Shown here: in pieces, positions 1-9,337 of the stretch
Position numbering within the stretch: the stretch's first letter is position 1
How the letters are laid out: every line of letters starts with the position of its first letter
Assembly (NCBI GenBank): GCA_016707785.1
Contig: JADJGZ010000003.1
Location: 1-36,064, forward strand
Reading direction: 5' to 3'
DNA from: Bacteroidales bacterium
Lineage (GTDB): Bacteria > Bacteroidota > Bacteroidia > Bacteroidales > UBA4417
DNA: 36,064 nt
Notes under the pieces: model-generated
Seen by the model: only the letters and a program-made list of their open reading frames with translations
Database searches by the model: none
Told to the model about the DNA's origin: nothing
Translations under genes and position numbers: made by a program

Positions 1-1555
1 CTTGTCATTTGAATACATGGCAAACTGATTTCTAACCGGATTCAGGCAACTTAAGCCTCCACCTCTTGTTCCGATCCATACTTTCCCATCACTAGCACAT
101 AACATGCACAATACTCTTGGATTTGCAAGTTCTGATGCCCCATTTTGCCCGATGGGATATGCACTAACCTTGCCGGTCTTCCGGTCGAATCAGGATCCCT
201 CCTGCACCTTCCGTATAAAGACATTCCCTTCTTTATCTTCTGAAAGTGCCCAAACCCAGTCGTTTCTCAAAGCAGAGTTCGAAGAATTGTAGACTTTCAC
301 AACGCTCCTGTCAGGCGACAAACTACCAAGCCCTCCCCGCCTGCCCCCAGCCATAGGAAACTACTTTCAGGATCCTCCAGAATAGCCATGATTTTGGCAG
401 AAGAAAGTATATTCAGCTTGGGGATTCTGCAGATGAGGTTAAATGTGCAGATGAAGATTTTGATTTTTGAAAATGCCATTGTTTGTCCTACCACAAGAAA
501 CCTGATGGATCTTTTACATGTGCACCAGATATTGGTTATCAGAAATGCTATTGGGGTCTACCTGGTTATGAAGAAAGGCTTCAATACTCTGTCCCTCAGT
601 CTGGCACAGCAACAAACCACGGTCAGAGTCCACCCATACCTTTCCTCTGATATTGGGGTATGACCGACCATAATTTACCAATGGCAAATCTTTGGGAGAA
701 CTTGCAATCCGGAGCATATTTCCTTCGATCAGGATCCAGCACATAGCTAATACCATTATTAGTCCTTGAGCAATCATCTCTCCGGCATTGATTCAGTAAT
801 TGACCAGATAAGGTTAGCCCGGGGAGCCCCTGTTCAAAAGGGTTATAGAACCTGGAAAATCATTTTTTGATTCGTCGAGCATGCACAATTTTTCGACTGT
901 CCTGGATCCAACATGTCTCCGTGACTATCTTTATAAAGGCGCTTACTTACCATATCAGTAGTAAGGCCGTTGGTATCTCCTTTTACCGGTCGGAAGACGT
1001 CAAAGCGTTTGTTTTTTATGATAACAATTTAGTCCTTTACTGGTACCACACCAAATGTCCCCTTCACCATCCCCACAACAGTCCACACTGTATTTTCCGG
1101 GAAATAGAATTTACTGAATCCTCTGATGCCTGAAAGCCTGAAAGGAACCTTTTCTTTTATCAAGCCGGTTACATTTCTCGGTCATATTTCCCATCCACAG
1201 GCAACTCCTGTTCATCCTCGGCAATTGAAACTACATAATTGTTTGATAAAACCGTGCCGAATCGCCAGGCTGATGCTGGAAGACAAGGAATTTCCTGCTT
1301 CATCGTACTGGTTCAAATCTTATCCTGGGAGCCGAATTCCATAATCCCATCCCTGTCGCGAAGCATGCAGTTAACACTACTCTGAGAGAGCCCTTCATTT
1401 CGGCCAATCCGGTCGAATCGTAATCGTATGCTGTGCTTGCAGATTAAAATGTAGAAATAGCCATAAAAACCCAAGAATATGGCAGGAAGAATACCGGGCT
1501 TGAATGATAAGCTACTTATAAACAAGATATAGCTGATTAAGTGATAAATATACAC
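1..1555 (-). pseudogene. Two-component-propeller (reg_prop) sensor/regulator, N-terminal part, many frameshifts, cut by window edge
   Basis: No single reading frame crosses this stretch, but minus-strand pieces in different frames carry reg_prop beta-propeller signatures. Near 1420-1320 there is a segment with NEGLSQSSVNCMLRD followed by FGSQD, matching the usual N-terminal pattern GLSqnsV..i.qD..GfmWfGT. Near 1240-1190 comes LSNNYVVSIAED. Near 1125-1050 comes a GIRGFSKFYFPENTVWTV-like strand. Near 640-530 comes WVDSDRGLLL followed by DPNSISDNQY. A hydrophobic segment (about 1500-1440) precedes the first propeller repeat, as expected for a secreted or membrane-anchored sensor. In Bacteroidota such propellers usually sit in front of a histidine kinase (hybrid two-component system) or a LuxR/AraC output domain; that part lies outside the window. 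Start codon uncertain (GTG at 1555 or later). Real decay and sequencing error cannot be separated, but dense indels at a contig end favour error. Confidence 0.6.
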
Positions 1556-1589
1556 AATGAAAGAGTTCTTCCAAATCTATTAAATATAT

Positions 1590-1597
1590 ATATTTGC
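1590..1597 (+). promoter_or_regulatory. Candidate Bacteroidota -7 element (TATATTTG) for icmF
   Basis: TATATTTG matches the TAnnTTTG -7 consensus of the Bacteroidota primary sigma factor. It would place transcription start near 1604, about 25 bases before the icmF ATG at 1630. The -33 TTTG box is poor (TTCT at 1567-1570, spacer 19). The surrounding sequence is AT-rich, so a chance match is possible. Confidence 0.35.
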
Positions 1598-1629
1598 ATA
1601 TATGATCAACTTTGAAACCAAATACCTCT

Positions 1630-3627
1630 ATGGATTCCATAAGCCCTTATTCGCCAAAAAATCATGTCAGGATTGTAACAGCAGTCCCTCTCTTTGATGG
1701 ACATGATGCCGCTATCAATGCCATGCGAAGAATTCTTCAGAGCACAGGGTTGAAGCAATCCATCTGGGGCATGACCGTTCGAGGCAGGAGATTGTGGATT
1801 GTGCGATACAGGAAGATGCACAGGCTATTGCCTTAACCTCTTACCAGGGGGCATATATGGAGTTTTTTAAGTATATGTATGATTTACTGAAAGAAAGAGG
1901 CTGCAATCATATAAAGATCTTTGGAGGAGTGTGGATAGAGCCATCTTACCTCATGAAATAGAAGAATTACAAGCTTATGGTATTACCAGGATTTCATTTC
2001 CCCGATGATGGCAGTACATATGGGATTACAAGGGATGATTAGCCTCTGAAGTATTTTTCTATTTGATTATCCCACCGGGTGACATCTTGCAAAGATTCTG
2101 ATTTTGACGTGTCAGTGAAGGATCAATGTGGACTCTGTCCGATTGATATCAGCGCAAAAAATTATCCACAGGAAGTTAAACCTTTATTAAAGAAACTAGG
2201 CAAAGATTGTTCTCAAAACTCTTACACCTGTATTAGGAATAACAGGAACCGAGGAGCGCGCCGGAAGTCATCACTGGTAGATGAACTGGTCCGTAGATTT
2301 TTACAGGACTTTCCGGATAAGAACCTTGCCATTGTTTCAGTAGACCCTAGTCGCAGAAAAACAGGCGGTGCTTTGTTAGGTGACAGGATAAGGATGAATT
2401 CCATTCACAGCACAAGAGTTTATATGCGATCACTGGCAACGCGCCAAGCCAACCTTGCCCTTTCAAAATATATAAGCAATGGATGCTCCTTTGCCTTGTC
2501 AAAAATGTTGGCTTTCGATATGGCGGGTAATCCTCGAGTCATCAGGTACGACAATCCTGACGCTGCAATCGCTGAATACAGCGATGTTCATATGTATGTG
2601 ATGACCTCTGAATATGGAGCTGCCACACAGCTGGAGAAAGAAAATTGACATGTTGGACTTTGCCGACCTGGTAGTTATCAATAAATCAGATAAGAGAGGT
2701 GCCCAGGATGCTTTGAGAGATGTCAGAAAACAATATCAGAGGAATCACAAGCTTTTCGAAACCGAATTGCAGGAAATGCCTGTTTTTGGCACGATGGCGT
2801 TCCAATTCAATGATCCGGGTGTAAACAGTCTATACCAGACTCTGGCTTTACCTTGTAAAAGCACAGGCTGGTTTCAAGTCCACCTATATTGCGCCTCCCA
2901 CAGAGAAAAGCCTCATCAATGATCATTCAAGGACCCGCTATTTGACTGATATATCTGACACCATCAGAAAGACAACCGTTGGACAGAAGAACAAGTTGAA
3001 AATGCCACTGGATTTATAGCGCTGCGAAATCAGCAGGTGCTTTTTCAAATAAGCCGGAATTCGAAACAACTGCTTGAACAACTCCACCAAGAGGAGAAAA
3101 GCTGGAAACTGAAAACCGCAAAATCCTTGAAAGGGGAACAGAAAGTGAAAGCTTTTCATAAGGATTTCTATACATATAAAGTTCGTGACAAAGAAATCAT
3201 GAAGGTACAAACCTATTTTGAAAGTCTTTCACACCTGAGGATTCCCAGAATCAGACTGCCAAGGTACCGTGACTGGGGCGATATTTTAAAATGGAACCTT
3301 AGGGAAAATATACCCGAGAGTTTCCTTTATGCTGCTGTGGGGTTTATCCATTCAAACGTGAAAATGAAGATCCAACCCCATGTTTGCCGGGGGAAGGCGG
3401 ACCAGAAAGAACTAATAAAAGGGTTTCATTATGTTTGTTAGGGATGCCCGCGAAGAGATTATTTTATCTACCGCTTTTGACTCCGTCACCTTATATGGGG
3501 CAGACCGGACATCAGGCCCGATATCTATGGCAAAATCGGAAATGCTGGTGTTTCGGTTGCCAGCCTTGATGATGCTAAGAAGCTCTATTCCGGGTTTGAT
3601 CTTTGTGATCCGGCAACTTCCGTATCA
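1630..3627 (+). pseudogene. icmF: Fused acyl-CoA (isobutyryl-CoA) mutase IcmF: B12-binding and GTPase part, frameshifted
   Basis: This is the N-terminal half of IcmF, the adenosylcobalamin-dependent isobutyryl-CoA/n-butyryl-CoA mutase fused to its own G-protein chaperone. Read across frames, the order is B12-binding domain (VRIVTAVPLFDGHDAAIN, then HLGHDRSRQEIVDCAIQED and LTSYQGAYMEFFKYMYDLL, about 1660-1910), then the MeaI-type GTPase (VDELVRRFL, SVDPSRRKTGGALLGDRIRM, G4 box NKSD at about 2683-2694), a linker, then the start of the mutase barrel (HLRIPRIRLPRYRDWGDILK, about 3229-3288). At least six indels interrupt it (near 1750, 1930, 2020, 2240-2270, 2650, 3400-3600). From the ATG at 1630 to the stop at 5037 is about 1136 codons, the normal IcmF length. 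The P-loop (about 2243-2267) is scrambled but can be rebuilt to TGGAGKSS by indels alone, which suggests sequence error rather than decay. Confidence 0.85.
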
Positions 3628-5037
3628 ATGACAATCAACGGCCCGGCTCCGGCTATGCTGGCTTACTTCATGAATGCTGCCATCGATCAGCAATGTGAGC
3701 TATACATCAGGGAACACGGACTTGAAAAAGAGGTAGAAAAGAAACTGGCTTCAATCTGGGATAAAGCAGGATTACCACGACCAAAATATAATTCTACGCT
3801 GGCTGATGGAGGCAAGAAGAATTCCTATCCAAAGGGAAACAATGGACTTGGGCTGATGCTTTTAGGGATCACCGGAGACCTTGTTTTGCCGGCAAAAGTT
3901 TATGCAAAAATAAAAGCTGATACTATATCGAAAGTAAGAGGAACCTTGCAGGCTGATATTCTGAAAGAAGACCAGGCACAAAACACCTGCATTTTCAGCA
4001 CTGAATTTTCCTTACGTTTGATGGGTGATGTTCAACAGTATTTCATTCAGAACAATGTCAGGAATTTCTATTCTGTTTCCATCTCAGGTTACCATATTGC
4101 CGAAGCAGGAGCAAACCCTATCACCCAGTTAGCCCTTACATTGGCCAATGGCTTTACCTATGTAGAGTATTACGCTTCGAGGGGAATGGAAATTGATGCT
4201 TTTGCTCCCAACCTGTCTTTCTTTTTCTCAAACGGGCTTGACCCTGAATACTCGGTAATGGGTAGAGTTGCACGTATCATCTGGGCAAAGGCGATGAAAG
4301 GATTGTATAAGGCGGGCCCCCGTTCTCAAATGCTGAAATACCATATACAAACATCCGGTCGGTCACTGCATGCCCAGGAGATTGATTTCAATGATATCCG
4401 CACAACCCTCCAGGCTTTGTATGCAATTTATGATAATTGCAATTCCTTACATACCAATGCCTATGATGAAGCCATTACCACTCCAACAGAGGAATCGGTG
4501 CGTCGGGCTATGGCAATACAACTCATCATTAACCATGAATTGGGACTCGCCAGGAATCAGAATCCATTGCAGGGTTCGTTCATTATTGAAGAGTTAACAG
4601 AGCTGGTTGAAGAGGCAGTACTTGCTGAATTCGACCGGATAACTGAACGTGGTGGGGTTTTGGGTGCAATGGAGACCATGTATCAAAGAAGTAAAATACA
4701 GGAAGAATCTTTGTATTATGAGCATCAAAAACATTCAGGTAAGCTCCCGATTATGGGGGTGAATACCTTTCTTTCTTCAAAAGGGTCACCGACGAATGTT
4801 CCGGGAGAAGTGATCCGTTCAACAGAGGCAGAAAAACAATACCAGGTAGCTATGCTGGCCAATCTCCATAATGCCTGGCAGAAGGAAAGCCATCAGCAGA
4901 TGGAACGGCTGAAAGAGGCTGCCATTTTGGGATCAAACCTCTTTGAAGCGCTCATTGATGCTGCAAAATACTGTTCATTGGGACAAATCTCCCAGGCTTT
5001 GTTTGAAGTTGGGGGACGGTATAGGAGGAATATGTGA
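3628..5037 (+). CDS. icmF: Fused acyl-CoA mutase IcmF: C-terminal catalytic mutase domain (intact 469 codons)
   Basis: An uninterrupted frame carrying the substrate/B12-contacting TIM barrel of an acyl-CoA mutase. It opens with MTINGPAPAMLAYFMNAAID, the segment that in methylmalonyl- and isobutyryl-CoA mutases follows the FDLCDPATSVS motif. That motif is readable in another frame just upstream (about 3592-3627), so this is an internal piece, not a real N-terminus. Later landmarks are SISGYHIAEAGANPITQLA, the QTSGRSL region and the C-terminal NVPGEVIRSTEAEKQYQ. The single-polypeptide order (B12 - GTPase - mutase) separates IcmF from two-subunit methylmalonyl-CoA mutase, whose B12 domain is C-terminal. 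Known substrates are isobutyryl-/n-butyryl-CoA and, less well, isovaleryl-/pivalyl-CoA; the exact substrate here cannot be read. Butyrate kinase lies 2.3 kb downstream. Confidence 0.9.
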   Translation: MTINGPAPAMLAYFMNAAIDQQCELYIREHGLEKEVEKKLASIWDKAGLPRPKYNSTLADGGKKNSYPKGNNGLGLMLLGITGDLVLPAKVYAKIKADTISKVRGTLQADILKEDQAQNTCIFSTEFSLRLMGDVQQYFIQNNVRNFYSVSISGYHIAEAGANPITQLALTLANGFTYVEYYASRGMEIDAFAPNLSFFFSNGLDPEYSVMGRVARIIWAKAMKGLYKAGPRSQMLKYHIQTSGRSLHAQEIDFNDIRTTLQALYAIYDNCNSLHTNAYDEAITTPTEESVRRAMAIQLIINHELGLARNQNPLQGSFIIEELTELVEEAVLAEFDRITERGGVLGAMETMYQRSKIQEESLYYEHQKHSGKLPIMGVNTFLSSKGSPTNVPGEVIRSTEAEKQYQVAMLANLHNAWQKESHQQMERLKEAAILGSNLFEALIDAAKYCSLGQISQALFEVGGRYRRNM

Positions 5038-5095
5038 TTGCGGATTGGGGATTGCGGATAGCGGATTGGGATACGGTTCGGTTGTGGATGGCGGA
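5035..5095 (+). repeat. Short degenerate tandem repeat (GGATTGCGGAT-like) directly after icmF
   Basis: Starting at the icmF stop codon, units resembling GATTGCGGATTGGG recur three to four times, then decay into GGATGGCGGAG. It is G-rich on the plus strand, non-coding, and not a convincing terminator. The remaining bases up to 5248 are AT-rich and contain nothing else I recognise. Similar purine-rich repeats are common between genes in this phylum. Confidence 0.5.
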
Positions 5096-5248
5096 GTTAG
5101 GTTGAGGCATTTTCGTCGGATTTGTCAAGGCCGTACATTTTCTAAAGTGTGGAAAGGTGTTATATTAATTACAAAGGCCAGGTTTCCCTAACCGTGATTT
5201 AATAAATGGTATCTTCTTTCAAATATTGAATGAGTTTTTAGAAACTAA

Positions 5249-6949
5249 TTAGGGTACAATTTTCCCAATAAACAAGGTTGAGTTATCATTAACCATCACC
5301 ATATCGGCAAATGTAACATCACCATCTCCATTCACATCATCAGGAAGGTAACCTTGTGCGAAATTTGCTGCCTGATTGTCAACATTAATCATATCAGCAG
5401 CATCAATGAACCCATCCTGGTTAACATCCCCGGCATAGATTACATACTTGCCATTTATTTGTTTAAGATTATTGCCATAAGCCTGGTTTGCTGCCAAACT
5501 AAAATTATAATTGACCGTTCCTACTCCTATTGAAAGAGGGGTTCCGTTCCAGGTTTCAACACTATTCCTGTGTTTTACTACAATATAGTAGCTGGAATTC
5601 ATAGATGCCGGTAAAGAAAGTGATGCTGAACCATTTGTATTAAGGTTCACAGTAAATGGGCCGGCGGCTAAGGTAAAAGGAGGATTTGCATTATGAAGTT
5701 CAATGGTGATCTTATCTGCGATTGGTCCGGTGAACTGGTTACCTGTTTGATCCTGGGCTTTATTCATAGCCGTTCCTGCAAAAAGGCTTTCCAGGAAAAC
5801 TGTCAGGTTGAGTGTTGAGGGCAAATATCCATGAGGTCCTGCAGAGGTGGGAACTGTTCCATGGCATACTTCACAACGGCGAAGCACCCCGGAAAAACCC
5901 TGCAGAGCAATATTCTGGACATTATCATTCGGCTGAATAGTGGGCTGGATTGCATGAGGGGAGCCATGGCAGGCACTACAATACAGTCCGCCATGTCCGA
6001 CTGAATTCCTGAATAATTTTCCTGTTTCTTCCCCATAATTTGAACCATGGCAATTTGAAGCCCCACATGAAGGTTCTTCCAGCCAGGGTTCTCTGCCATT
6101 CTCAATACTGGAAGCTACAGTACTCATACTTCCATGACAATTCTGGCAGGTCATCCCTTCTGAAAACATTACATCACGAAAACATTGAGTATTTGGGCCA
6201 GGGTGACATTTATAACAATTGTTTGTCTTATCCTTATGTTTGTCATGAATAACAAAAGAAAAAGAACGAAGGCCTTGTTGACCAGGCATCCCGAGTGCAT
6301 TATCGGAATGACAATTTGCACAAAGGATAGGGGTGGCATTGGGGTTAAAGCCCCCTTCTCTTGGATGTTCGTTTAATATGGCTTGCTCACTGGAATGGCA
6401 GCCAGAACTAACACAGCTGAGTTCATTTGAAACAGGAATTACCGGCTGTGTAGATGCCAAAAGATTATTTGAACTGTTATATACCTCTATTAAGGCAAGT
6501 TGATAAGGATTCTCTGTCAGCAGGTTATTGTCGGTATAGGGTGTGATTGGTACACCTTCAACAGCATAATGATTACTGAATGGGTTCATTGTCCCTGTTA
6601 ATCCCACACCTGTGAGTCCAATGTTTGGAGCTAATGTCACTCCAAATAATTGCTGCGAATAACTCCAGAAGTTAGTTTTGCCTACCGAATAAGTATTCCC
6701 AGGAATTGAATAGTGTACACTTATTCCAGTCGTAATAATTTCAGGCAAAGTTTCCGCATTTCCTTTTCGTATAACCTGTGCCTTCAGGTTATTAAATGGT
6801 GGAAGAACTGCAATTTTTGAAAAGTCCTTATTGGAACAATGCATACCTAGATCGTTCCAGCTAAGTACAATGTATTCATCTCCACTGATATTTGCAAAAA
6901 TAAAGGGCAATAGGAGGAAAGACAGTACGATTGGCCATTTTGTTTTCAT
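5249..6949 (-). CDS. Secreted multiheme c-type cytochrome-like protein with C-terminal dockerin-type repeats
   Basis: A 566-residue exported protein. The ATG at 6949 starts a clean Sec signal peptide (MKTKWPIVLSFLLLPFIFA), so I prefer it to the longer frame opening at 7069. A conserved WNDLGMHC motif follows the signal. The middle region has seven likely haem-attachment sites: five CxxCH (CANCH, CYKCH, CQNCH, CSACH, CEVCH) and two CX4CH (CVSSGCH, CGASNCH). Covalent haem attachment would happen in the periplasm. A beta-rich region comes next, then two dockerin-type calcium loops at the C-terminus (DVNQDGFIDAADM and DVNGDGDVTFADM). In Bacteroidota such dockerin pairs often end secreted proteins and do not imply a cellulosome. 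A role in periplasmic or surface electron transfer is inferred; no quinone- or nitrite-reductase partner is adjacent. It is convergent with icmF and divergent from buk. Confidence 0.85.
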   Translation of the reverse strand: MKTKWPIVLSFLLLPFIFANISGDEYIVLSWNDLGMHCSNKDFSKIAVLPPFNNLKAQVIRKGNAETLPEIITTGISVHYSIPGNTYSVGKTNFWSYSQQLFGVTLAPNIGLTGVGLTGTMNPFSNHYAVEGVPITPYTDNNLLTENPYQLALIEVYNSSNNLLASTQPVIPVSNELSCVSSGCHSSEQAILNEHPREGGFNPNATPILCANCHSDNALGMPGQQGLRSFSFVIHDKHKDKTNNCYKCHPGPNTQCFRDVMFSEGMTCQNCHGSMSTVASSIENGREPWLEEPSCGASNCHGSNYGEETGKLFRNSVGHGGLYCSACHGSPHAIQPTIQPNDNVQNIALQGFSGVLRRCEVCHGTVPTSAGPHGYLPSTLNLTVFLESLFAGTAMNKAQDQTGNQFTGPIADKITIELHNANPPFTLAAGPFTVNLNTNGSASLSLPASMNSSYYIVVKHRNSVETWNGTPLSIGVGTVNYNFSLAANQAYGNNLKQINGKYVIYAGDVNQDGFIDAADMINVDNQAANFAQGYLPDDVNGDGDVTFADMVMVNDNSTLFIGKIVP

Positions 6950-6974
6950 AGTTATGGAGTTTGGGTTAGTTATA

Positions 6975-6982
6975 CAAAGATA
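6975..6982 (-). promoter_or_regulatory. Candidate -7 element (TATCTTTG on the minus strand) for the multiheme gene
   Basis: The plus strand reads CAAAGATA, i.e. TATCTTTG on the minus strand, a full match to TAnnTTTG. Initiation would fall near 6968, about 19 bases upstream of the ATG at 6949. This also argues against the longer frame starting at 7069. No good -33 box is visible. Confidence 0.4.
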
Positions 6983-7271
6983 TATAAAATTATTTATATC
7001 TATATATGTCCATGTATAATATGTGTATAAAAAGCAATCTAGAATACTTGCCCTATTCTGGTAAATCAATTAAGTTTGAGTAGTCTAAATCTTAGGACAA
7101 GTTACACTCTAGCGAATCTTTACAGTAAGCTATATTTTTTGAAATCATGAAAAAAACCTGGATAGTACTTCAAATAAACCTGATAAATGCTCAATATATA
7201 TGAATAAATCCACCTATTTCATTCATTTAAACTTATAAACGGCTTTCGGGACGAGATTTATCAAATATTTC

Positions 7272-7279
7272 TAACTTTG
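7272..7279 (+). promoter_or_regulatory. Candidate -7 element (TAACTTTG) for butyrate kinase
   Basis: TAACTTTG matches the Bacteroidota -7 consensus TAnnTTTG and lies 25 bases before the buk ATG, giving a leader of about 19 bases. The closest -33-like box, TTTC at 7244-7247, is 24 bases upstream, slightly too far. Confidence 0.4.
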
Positions 7280-7304
7280 ACAAACCAACAAAAACAAGCT
7301 TTCC

Positions 7305-8378
7305 ATGAAAAGTATCCTGGTCATCTATCCTGAAGTTGATATTACTAAAATTGCCGTTTATCGCAATACCAGTCTGATATTCCTCAAATCTATCCGCCAC
7401 AAGGCTGAGGACCAGGCTGCCTTTGCAGATGTGATTGACCAGTTGGAATACCGCACCCAGCTTATTATGCAGGAATTAAACAACAACCAGATTGAGTTGG
7501 CAGAAATTAGTGTTGTGATGGCGCGCGGCGGTCTTATCAAGCCGGTAAAATCCGGAATTTACGAGGTGAATGAAGCAATGAAAAAAGACCTTCGTACTGG
7601 GATTATGGGTCGTCATGCTACAAATCTCGGGGGCTTGATTGGAGATAGGATTGCCGGAATGCTTCCAAATGCTAAGGCTTACCTTGCAGATCCTGTTGTT
7701 GTGGATGAACTGGAACCCATTGCAAGGGTATCCGGACTGCCCCAAATTGAACGTACCTCTATTTTTCATGCACTCAATCATAAAAATGTCTCCAGGGAAT
7801 ATGCCAAGAGTATCAACCGTAAATATGAGGACCTGAACCTTGTTGTTGCCTATATTGGTAGTGGTGGTGTCTCTGTTGGGGCACATCATGGAGGGAAAGT
7901 TGTTGATGTAAACCAGGCTTTCGATGGTGATGGCCCTTTCTCTATGACCCGTTCGGGAAGTCTGCCGGTTGGACAGCTCATAGACCTCTGCTACAACGGA
8001 AAGTATACACGGGAACAAATGCGACAGTTGATTACTGAGAAAGGAGGCATTCTTGCCTACCTGGGAACAAAGTCACTCAGCCAGGTCCTTTCCATGGTAG
8101 ATGAAGGTGATGAACAAGCCACCCTGATTATGGATGCTATGGCTTACCAGGTTGCGAAAGAAATCGGCTCCATGTCAACGGTCCTTGATTGCAAAGTAGA
8201 TGCCATCCTTATTATGGGTGCTATCATGAATAGCAAGTTCTTCACCACACAACTCATCAGGCGGATTGAAAAAATCGCAGCTGTTTCCATTTACCCCATT
8301 GTGAATGACCTTGACTCACTTGCCATGAATGGAGTGACTATTGTCCGGGGAGAAGCAGAAATCCTTGTCTACCAATAG
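7305..8378 (+). CDS. buk: Butyrate kinase
   Basis: A 357-residue protein of the acetokinase/ASKHA superfamily, exactly the usual length of butyrate kinase (EC 2.7.2.7; butyryl phosphate + ADP = butyrate + ATP), also known to act on isobutyryl and other branched acyl phosphates. Family landmarks are the N-terminal phosphate-binding strand ILVIYPEVDITKIAVY, the ARGGLIKPVKSGIYEVNEAM segment, HATNLGGLIGDRIA, VAYIGSGGVSVGAHHGGKVVDVN and FDGDGPFSMTRSGSLPVGQL. It is monocistronic as far as can be seen. No phosphate butyryltransferase (ptb), its usual partner, lies next to it or elsewhere in the window, so the acyl phosphate supply must come from another locus. IcmF upstream and the CoA enzymes downstream suggest a link to short-chain acyl-CoA metabolism; that link is inferred from proximity. 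Confidence 0.95.
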   Translation: MKSILVIYPEVDITKIAVYRNTSLIFLKSIRHKAEDQAAFADVIDQLEYRTQLIMQELNNNQIELAEISVVMARGGLIKPVKSGIYEVNEAMKKDLRTGIMGRHATNLGGLIGDRIAGMLPNAKAYLADPVVVDELEPIARVSGLPQIERTSIFHALNHKNVSREYAKSINRKYEDLNLVVAYIGSGGVSVGAHHGGKVVDVNQAFDGDGPFSMTRSGSLPVGQLIDLCYNGKYTREQMRQLITEKGGILAYLGTKSLSQVLSMVDEGDEQATLIMDAMAYQVAKEIGSMSTVLDCKVDAILIMGAIMNSKFFTTQLIRRIEKIAAVSIYPIVNDLDSLAMNGVTIVRGEAEILVYQ

Positions 8379-8595
8379 CAAGCTCCATTGCCCTTCTAAA
8401 TCTCAGTCTACTTGTAATCCTTTCGTTTCAGGAAAACATTTCCTTTAGATTCCCCAACTGAACCTAAACAGTACAAATTTGTTAAAGAATTTGCACTGCT
8501 CCTTGTTGTATCTTCCATCCACTCTAATTAATCAATTCTAAAAACTGCAAGTTTTAATAATAGTATTTTGTTTAGTAACCCCTAAAAACATTGTA

Positions 8596-9003
8596 ATGGA
8601 TCCTTCAAACATTAACTGGCTGGCTGTTTTAGTCTCAACCCTTTCTTTTTACGCAATTGGTGCTATTTGGTATTCCCCTGTTCTTTTCGGGAAAATCTGG
8701 ATGAAAGAACTTAACATGACTCCGGATGCAGCAAAGAATGCCAACATGGCCAAAATCATGACATTTACCTTTATTTTATCTCTGATCATGGTAACAAACC
8801 TGGCATTTTTCCTTGGCGACCCTAAGATAGGTGCATCTGAAGGAGCAATGTATGGTTTTCTTACAGGATTCGGATGGGTGGCAATGGCCATGACATTCAA
8901 TGCCTTATATGAAATGAAAGGTTGGAGATATATGCTTATCAATGCAGGCTATATGGCTGTGGGTTTCACCCTCTCCGGCTTTATCCTGGGAGCCTGGAAA
9001 TAA
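8596..9003 (+). CDS. DUF1761-family membrane protein
   Basis: A 135-residue integral membrane protein with about four hydrophobic helices (roughly residues 8-30, 53-72, 83-103 and 113-133). It has the hallmarks of DUF1761: an N-terminal NWLAVLVSTLSFYAIGAIWYSP helix with the W-Y-S-P motif, FGKIWM just after it, and a C-terminal glycine-rich helix ending GFILGAWK. The function of the family is unknown. It starts at an ATG after an AT-rich leader. The next gene is convergent (minus strand), so it is probably a single-gene unit. Confidence 0.85.
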   Translation: MDPSNINWLAVLVSTLSFYAIGAIWYSPVLFGKIWMKELNMTPDAAKNANMAKIMTFTFILSLIMVTNLAFFLGDPKIGASEGAMYGFLTGFGWVAMAMTFNALYEMKGWRYMLINAGYMAVGFTLSGFILGAWK

Positions 9004-9337
9004 CAGTTGAAGTTGCTGGCAGGCGATTTTCCGATTGTTTAGCTTTCTCTTACCTGCCAAGCCCTGGTGCATCCGGAATTCCAAAAACTGTATACACTCT
9101 AATTCACTTTAGGCACAATAGTTCACTCCAGGCATGTTTGCACTTTCAGACAAAAATGGAACACGGATCCGCCGGCTGGCGGACGGATTTCACCACGGAT
9201 TTTCGCAGATTCAATTGACAACTCTAGTTCACTTTAGTTCACTCTCACTCTAGTTCACTCCAGGCACTTTGGCTCACTCTAGTTCACTTTAGCTCACCCT
9301 GGCCTTAGCTCACTCCAGGCACTCTAGTCACTTCTTC
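9004..9337. repeat. Intergenic repeat field: AGTTCACT/CTCCAGGCAC units around a small palindromic repeat
   Basis: The gap between two convergent genes is filled with degenerate units built on AGTTCACTYTAG and CTCACTCCAGGCAC (about 9093-9145 and 9221-9333). Between the two blocks, 9160-9217 is a different element containing a 6-bp stem, TCCGCC-GGCT-GGCGGA (9168-9183), followed by ACGGATTTCACCACGGATTTTCGC. That second element resembles dispersed intergenic repeats common in Bacteroidota. Unit lengths vary and there are no regular spacers, so it is not CRISPR. No gene is present. Confidence 0.6.

Larger units (their letters stand above)
6950..7304. other. Divergent intergenic region between the multiheme gene and buk
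   Basis: This 355-base AT-rich stretch separates two divergent genes. I see one candidate -7 element for each direction (listed separately), a TATA-rich tract around 6970-7030, and no ORF, hairpin or repeat that I can support. Confidence 0.5.

Noticed and set aside
6950..7069. 40-codon N-terminal extension of the multiheme protein
   Set aside because: The extension is AT-rich, places the signal peptide internally and overlaps a candidate promoter; the ATG at 6949 gives a normal signal peptide.
7476..8018. 180-codon minus-strand frame opposite buk
   Set aside because: Antisense to a complete butyrate kinase with no recognisable motif.
9093..9333. Possible CRISPR or integron array
   Set aside because: Unit spacing is irregular, units are degenerate and no integrase or cas gene is present.
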